The notes under the pieces were generated by a model. It was not told the origin of the DNA. It was given only the letters and a program-made list of their open reading frames with translations, and did no database searches. From Lachnospiraceae bacterium (GTDB taxonomy: Bacteria; Bacillota; Clostridia; Lachnospirales; Lachnospiraceae): DNA of 37,126 bases. Shown here one piece after another: positions 33,025 to 37,126 of the stretch (position 1 is its first letter; every line of letters begins with the position of its first letter). The stretch covers positions 1 through 37,126 of the forward strand of contig JAJQBC010000081.1 in the NCBI GenBank assembly GCA_021203465.1. Direction: 5' to 3'. A program made the position numbers and the translations under genes.

Positions 33025-33048
33025 TTTAACGTTTCTTATGTATTGATT
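33019..33048. promoter_or_regulatory. Candidate LysR operator
   Basis: AATCAAT (33019-33025) and ATTGATT (33042-33048) form an inverted repeat with a 16-base AT-rich spacer. It covers the -35 box of the minus-strand promoter and bases upstream, the usual place for a LysR-type regulator. The LysR gene starts 126 bases away in the other direction. Confidence 0.45.
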
Positions 33049-33174
33049 AAATTATTTTATCATAGTAACTCAGTCAACATGAATTGGAGAACAGAGGCTG
33101 GCTCAGGCCGAAGCAGATCGGAGACCTGTGACCAGCTGTTCCGAAATCGTTACGATTTTTTCAGGAGGTATCTC

Positions 33175-34050
33175 ATGCTGGATTATCGGATCGAAACCTT
33201 TTTGGTATTGTGCGAATGCAGAAATTATCGCCAGACCGCAGAGCTGCTGCACATCACGCAGCCCGCCGTTACGCAGCAGATTCATCACCTCGAGCAGGAA
33301 TACGGCTGCAAGCTGTTCCGCTATGCGAATCGGCGGCTTGAAAAGACCGAAGCTGCGGAAACGCTCGAGCTCTACGCGCGGGCGGAACGGCTCCATGAGC
33401 AGTCTCTCCGGGAACAGCTGAAGAAAAAAGACCCGATAAAAAAACTGCGGATCGGCGCGACAAAGACCATCGGAGATTATTTCCTCGCCAAATACATTCA
33501 CCGTTACCTGCACGACGAGAACCATTCCCTTGATTTCCTTGTGGACAATACGGAACGTCTTCTACGGGAACTCGAAGAAAACCAACTGGACTTCGCGGTC
33601 GTCGAAGGTTTTTTTGACAAGAACCGCTTTGACAGCATCCTGCTGCACAGAGAACCCTTCGTCGGAATCTGTCGCTGCGACCACCCCTTCGCCGGACGGG
33701 AGGTTTCCATCGACGAGCTGCTCAGCGAGACGATCATCCACCGGGAGGACGGCTCCGGCACGCGGGCGATCCTTGAGCAGGAGCTGATGGGCTATAACGA
33801 ATCGCTCAGCCGCTTCCATCGACGCATCTGTATTTCCAGCTTCAAGGTAATTCTCGACCTGGTACGTGAAGGCTTCGGCGTCTCCTTTGTCTACAATGTC
33901 CTTGCGGACAGCGACCCGGAGCTGGCCAAGTTTTCCCTGCAGGACGACCGCGTCATCCGAGAATTCAACATTGTCTATCTGAAATATGCCGACCAGAGAG
34001 AAAAGATCAGCCTGTTTTTTGGGGAAGAGCCGCTTCGAGACCATCCATGA
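33175..34050 (+). CDS. LysR-family transcriptional regulator
   Basis: This 291-residue regulator begins with the LysR winged helix (MLDYRIETFLVLCECRNYRQTA, then LHITQPAVTQQIHHLEQEYG, residues 1-60). A periplasmic-binding-like effector domain follows from about residue 88 (KKLRIGATKTIGDYF). The ATG at 33175 follows AGGAGG. The 44-residue upstream extension of the open frame is not supported. It is placed between the divergent sulfur/redox enzyme and the nitrogenase-like operon downstream, so it probably controls one or both. The effector is unknown. Confidence 0.93.
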   Translation: MLDYRIETFLVLCECRNYRQTAELLHITQPAVTQQIHHLEQEYGCKLFRYANRRLEKTEAAETLELYARAERLHEQSLREQLKKKDPIKKLRIGATKTIGDYFLAKYIHRYLHDENHSLDFLVDNTERLLRELEENQLDFAVVEGFFDKNRFDSILLHREPFVGICRCDHPFAGREVSIDELLSETIIHREDGSGTRAILEQELMGYNESLSRFHRRICISSFKVILDLVREGFGVSFVYNVLADSDPELAKFSLQDDRVIREFNIVYLKYADQREKISLFFGEEPLRDHP

Positions 34051-34060
34051 CACTGGCCTA

Positions 34061-34089
34061 TTGTCATTTTCTTCACCCGGTGCTATGAT
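34061..34089 (+). promoter_or_regulatory. Strong promoter of the nitrogenase-like operon
   Basis: TTGTCA (34061-34066) and TATGAT (34084-34089) are separated by 17 bases. TGC precedes the -10 box, giving an extended -10 element. The promoter is only 11 bases after the LysR stop codon, so the operon has its own start near 34096. Confidence 0.75.
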
Positions 34090-34130
34090 TTTCATAAGCT
34101 TAAGTATAACAGGGAGGGAAACATCCACAG

Positions 34131-36344
34131 ATGAAAAAACCAATGGAACTGGCCGTATACGGCAAGGGCGGTATCGGCAAATCCACCGTCAGTGCAAACC
34201 TGTCCGCCGCGCTGGCTCTCTCGGGGAAGCGCGTTCTGCAGATCGGCTGCGACCCAAAGCATGATTCCACACGGCTTCTGTTGGGCGGAACCCTTATCCC
34301 GACTGTGCTTGATTACCTGAAGACCGTAGACAAGCGGCAGGCGCAGACGGAGGAGATTCTTCGCGAAGGCTTTATGGGTGTCGGTTGCATCGAGGCCGGC
34401 GGCCCGAAGCCCGGCGTAGGCTGCGCTGGACGCGGGATCATCTCCGCTTTTGAATTTCTGAACCAGCACCACACCAAGGACGCCTATGACATCGTTCTCT
34501 ACGACGTACTGGGAGACGTCGTCTGCGGCGGCTTCGCGGTCCCGGTTCGCCGGGAATACGCTGACGCCATTTTCCTTGTGACAAGCGGGAAATTCATGGC
34601 GCTGTACGCCGCCAACAATATTCTGCGCGGCATCCGCAATTACGACGGGGATACCTGGCAGCGCGTGGCCGGAATTATTTTCAATGAAAGAAAGGTGGCA
34701 GATGAGGCGGAACGCGTCAACCGCTTCGCACGCGCTGTCGGGCTTCCAATCTGCGCGCATGTACCGCGCAGCGATGCGTTCGCGCACGCCGAACGGCAAA
34801 ATCGCACGCTGATGCAGATGGATGGTTGCGAGGCGGAGCAGCGCGTGTTCCGCGAACTGGCACGGCAGATTGGCGGAGGGCTCAGGCTCTACAAAGCCTG
34901 CCCCCTAAGCGATGAGGAGCTGGAGCGCGTAGTATTCGGCGCGGAGGAACGGGCAGAACAGCCCACCGAAGTTTCCACTGCCAGAACTTTTTCTGAAAAA
35001 GTTGCCTCCCTACCGGAGCCAAAAGCAGAGACCGAAGAAATCCCTAAGAGAAGCGGAGCAGAGTGTCCTCCGCTCTACGGCTGCGCCTTCAACGGTGCGG
35101 CGACCGCCGCCATCAATCTGACGGACGCTCTGGTGATCGCACATTCACCGAGGGCCTGCGCGTTCTATACCTGGCAGAACATCAGCTCCCCGGGGCGGAA
35201 AAATCTGTTTAACCGCGGCATTCTCATGCCCTCCGCCATCAGTCCCCATTTCGAGTGCACGGAAATGGGACAGTCCGACGTGGTCTTCGGCGGCATGGAA
35301 CGTGTACGTGAGGCCGTGTTGCGGGCGATAGACCGGCATCCCGGCGCCGTCGTCGTCATCAGCTCCTGCGTCAGCGGGATCATCGGCGACGATATCCGAA
35401 GTCTGGAAGAACTGTCCACGCCCGAAATTCCGGTCATCACGGTCCCTGCTGACGGCGATATCGCCGGCGACTATATGGAGGGAATCCGCATCGCCATGCA
35501 CACGCTGGCTGAAAAGCTGATTGACCCTTCCGTCTGGCCTCGGCCTCAAAGCCGTCTGGTCAATCTGATCGGCGAGACGGGCGTCTCCAACAACCGCGAA
35601 ATAGACTTTCGCATTGTAAAAAGCTGGCTGGACGCAATGGGCATCTCCATTGGCTGCCGTTATCTGGGAGAGGCCTCCTGCGCGCAGATGCGAAATTTTC
35701 TGGCCGCACCGCTGAACATCCTTGCCAATGACAATGCAGAGGGACGCGAGCTAAAATCCTGGCTGAGCGAAACCTACAGCTGTACATTTCTCGATGAAGC
35801 GCTCCCGATTGGATTTGAGGCGACCGCTCGCTGGCTCAGGAAGCTCGGTGCATTTTTTGACTGTGCCGAGCAGGCAGAGAGTCTGATTACCGGACAGCGG
35901 GAGCTCTATCAAAGAGAAATCGAGCGCTGGAAACCCGTTTTTCAGGGAAAGAGGGTCTTCATGACGACAATCAATACCAACATGGACTGGCTGCTCGACA
36001 CCGCGGATGCCGTCGGCCTGCGCTTCGTCTCGATCGGAGTTCTGAACTATCTGCACCAGCCCGTGAAAATCACGGATCACCCAGAGAAATATCCCATCGA
36101 CGAAGATTTCGACTGGAGCCGGAGCCAGACGCTGATCCGGGAGCTGCACCCGGATATTGTGCTCTCCAACTACGTGACCAGAACGGATGCGGAGGACTGT
36201 CTGGTCGACTCCATGCCGATGAGTCCAATGGTCGGATTTCACTCCGGCATCGAGGTCATCGCGCGCTGGGGCAGGCTGATGCAGACAAAACGAAAGGGGG
36301 AATGGATGGATGACCGGTCCTTGTTCGAAAAGTATTACGCCTGA
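34131..36344 (+). CDS. Nitrogenase-like fusion: NifH/BchL-type reductase joined to NifD-type subunit
   Basis: This 737-residue protein joins two subunits that are normally separate. Residues 1 to about 265 are a complete NifH/BchL-type iron protein: P-loop GKGGIGKST (11-19), GCDPKHDST (39-47), and both cluster cysteines, Cys98 in GVGCAGRG and Cys132 in [10 protein letters not shown] Glu/Pro/Lys linker (about 270-310) follows. Residues from about 311 are a NifD/NifE/BchN-type subunit with three cluster cysteines at NifD-like spacing: Cys318 (YGCAFNGA), Cys343 (PRACAFY) and Cys413 ([11 protein letters not shown]). There is no nifENB or other nitrogen-fixation gene in the window. It would pass ATP-driven electrons to an unknown substrate with the next protein. 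The start follows GGGAGG at a rather long spacing. Confidence 0.92.
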   Translation: MKKPMELAVYGKGGIGKSTVSANLSAALALSGKRVLQIGCDPKHDSTRLLLGGTLIPTVLDYLKTVDKRQAQTEEILREGFMGVGCIEAGGPKPGVGCAGRGIISAFEFLNQHHTKDAYDIVLYDVLGDVVCGGFAVPVRREYADAIFLVTSGKFMALYAANNILRGIRNYDGDTWQRVAGIIFNERKVADEAERVNRFARAVGLPICAHVPRSDAFAHAERQNRTLMQMDGCEAEQRVFRELARQIGGGLRLYKACPLSDEELERVVFGAEERAEQPTEVSTARTFSEKVASLPEPKAETEEIPKRSGAECPPLYGCAFNGAATAAINLTDALVIAHSPRACAFYTWQNISSPGRKNLFNRGILMPSAISPHFECTEMGQSDVVFGGMERVREAVLRAIDRHPGAVVVISSCVSGIIGDDIRSLEELSTPEIPVITVPADGDIAGDYMEGIRIAMHTLAEKLIDPSVWPRPQSRLVNLIGETGVSNNREIDFRIVKSWLDAMGISIGCRYLGEASCAQMRNFLAAPLNILANDNAEGRELKSWLSETYSCTFLDEALPIGFEATARWLRKLGAFFDCAEQAESLITGQRELYQREIERWKPVFQGKRVFMTTINTNMDWLLDTADAVGLRFVSIGVLNYLHQPVKITDHPEKYPIDEDFDWSRSQTLIRELHPDIVLSNYVTRTDAEDCLVDSMPMSPMVGFHSGIEVIARWGRLMQTKRKGEWMDDRSLFEKYYA

Positions 36345-37126
36345 CGGGCTCAGCGGCATGATCTTCGCGCTGGAGGGAATCAAAAACGCCATCGTGCTTC
36401 TGAACGGTCCGATGGGCTGCAAATTCTATCACAGCACAACTTCTCAGTTTCTCGCGCTGCGGCCGCCCCTGTACCTTCCCGCTTCCGAAGACGGGGAAAA
36501 AATACCGGTGGGCTACAATTTTCTCAACAACTGGTTTTTCCGCCAGTCCCGCGTACCCTGTACCTGGCTGGACGGCTATGACTATGTCTACGGAACTGCT
36601 GACAAGGTTCGCGACGGTCTCCTCTACCTCCGCGAGCACGTGAATTTCGAGCTGCTGGCCATCGTCAACTCCCCCGGCGCGTCGCTGATCGGCGACAATC
36701 TGGAGGAACTGGTCCGGGAAACCCTCCCGGACTGTCTGTGCGTCATGCTCGAGTCCCCCGGCTACTCCACTGATTTTTGCACCGGCTACGAGACGGCTCT
36801 CATGGAGCTCTTCCGGCAGGTCGGACCGCACATCTGGACAAAAACAACGCAGCCCACCGAAAATTCGCTCCAGAGAAGAGTAAACCTGCTCGGTCTCTCT
36901 ATCTGGCAGCGCTACTGGGAGGGCGATCTGGCAGAATTAAAGCGTCTGTTTGCCCTCTGCGGGATCGCCGTAAACTGCTGCCCCGCCGCACAGAATTCCA
37001 TGGAGGAATTGAGCCGTCTGCCGGAAGCCGATCTCAATGTCGTCGTCTATCCGGAAATGGCTTCGCGAGTGGCAGAATTATTACAGGAAACCTGCGGCAC
37101 GCCATACTATGTCTGTCCGGGACCTC
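36310..37126 (+). CDS. NifK/BchB-type nitrogenase-like subunit, partial at window edge
   Basis: At least 272 codons are present and the frame is open at the right end. The start ATG at 36310 lies 35 bases inside the end of the fusion gene, in another frame, so it is translationally coupled. The N-terminus reads [20 protein letters not shown], then [11 protein letters not shown], the position of the second NifK cluster cysteine (Cys37). The first NifK cysteine is not at the usual place; Cys5 lies a few residues upstream of it. At the third site the sequence is [11 protein letters not shown], without cysteine. This fits a divergent beta subunit that supplies only one or two ligands to a cluster shared with the NifD-type half. 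Confidence 0.85.
   Translation, partial: MTGPCSKSITPDGLSGMIFALEGIKNAIVLLNGPMGCKFYHSTTSQFLALRPPLYLPASEDGEKIPVGYNFLNNWFFRQSRVPCTWLDGYDYVYGTADKVRDGLLYLREHVNFELLAIVNSPGASLIGDNLEELVRETLPDCLCVMLESPGYSTDFCTGYETALMELFRQVGPHIWTKTTQPTENSLQRRVNLLGLSIWQRYWEGDLAELKRLFALCGIAVNCCPAAQNSMEELSRLPEADLNVVVYPEMASRVAELLQETCGTPYYVCPGP

Noticed and set aside
34131-36344. True nitrogenase (nifHD) for N2 fixation
   Set aside because: The subunits are fused, no nifENB or other assembly genes are in view, and the beta subunit lacks a P-cluster cysteine, so a nitrogenase-like enzyme is the better call.
1-37126. CRISPR arrays, tRNA or rRNA genes, transposases, prophage genes
   Set aside because: No regularly spaced repeats, cloverleaf sequences, rRNA segments or mobile-element enzymes were recognised by eye on either strand.

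Overview
The window looks like chromosomal DNA of a low-GC-type Gram-positive anaerobe of the Clostridia, most likely a Lachnospiraceae-like gut bacterium. The reasons are strong AGGAGG-type ribosome binding sites, near-consensus sigma-A promoters, LuxS, a split two-subunit transketolase, ferredoxin-domain aldo/keto reductase, DUF1292 protein and several iron-sulfur enzymes. No rRNA, tRNA, CRISPR array, phage gene or transposase was seen. Family assignments come from reading motifs, not from database searches.

Region by region. (1) 1-3.3 kb: housekeeping genes queH, a VOC protein, trpS and luxS, with two adjacent copies of a structured MITE-like repeat between trpS and luxS. (2) 3.4-6.5 kb: split transketolase and a glycerate kinase, each transcription unit with its own promoter. 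(3) 6.6-15.9 kb: a divergent carbohydrate-acid catabolic locus. On the minus strand are a permease, a HyuA-like hydantoinase/oxoprolinase protein, a HExxH protein, a PH-like membrane protein and an RraA-type aldolase. On the plus strand are a LacI-family regulator, KDPG aldolase fused to a VOC domain, and KDG kinase. The likely outcome is a 2-keto-3-deoxy acid feeding pyruvate and glyceraldehyde 3-phosphate. Transketolase and glycerate kinase next door fit the same central-carbon theme. (4) 16-22.6 kb: an AEC transporter, YdcF-like protein, aminotransferase, DUF1292 protein, smpB, secG and a polar amino-acid ABC importer. (5) 22.7-28.4 kb: two metallophosphoesterases, a MoxR-type AAA ATPase with a VWA partner, a Fic protein and a DtxR-like regulator. 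(6) 28.5-28.9 kb: decayed remains of a response regulator/histidine kinase pair and a C39-like peptidase. (7) 29-37.1 kb: a redox region with a ferredoxin-type aldo/keto reductase, a three-module flavoprotein-rhodanese-sulfite reductase-like enzyme, a LysR regulator and a nitrogenase-like operon that runs off the right end.

The most interesting content is the nitrogenase-like operon at 34131-37126. Its first gene fuses a complete NifH/BchL-type reductase to a NifD-type subunit in one 737-residue chain. The overlapping next gene encodes a NifK-type subunit that lacks the usual third cluster cysteine. It stands next to a LysR regulator and a sulfur/redox fusion enzyme, which suggests a reductase of unknown substrate, perhaps in sulfur metabolism, rather than a nitrogen-fixing enzyme. 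Secondary highlights are the covarying hairpin repeat, the HyuA/RraA/KDPG catabolic locus with its coupled HExxH-PH gene pair, and the Fic-VWA-MoxR operon.
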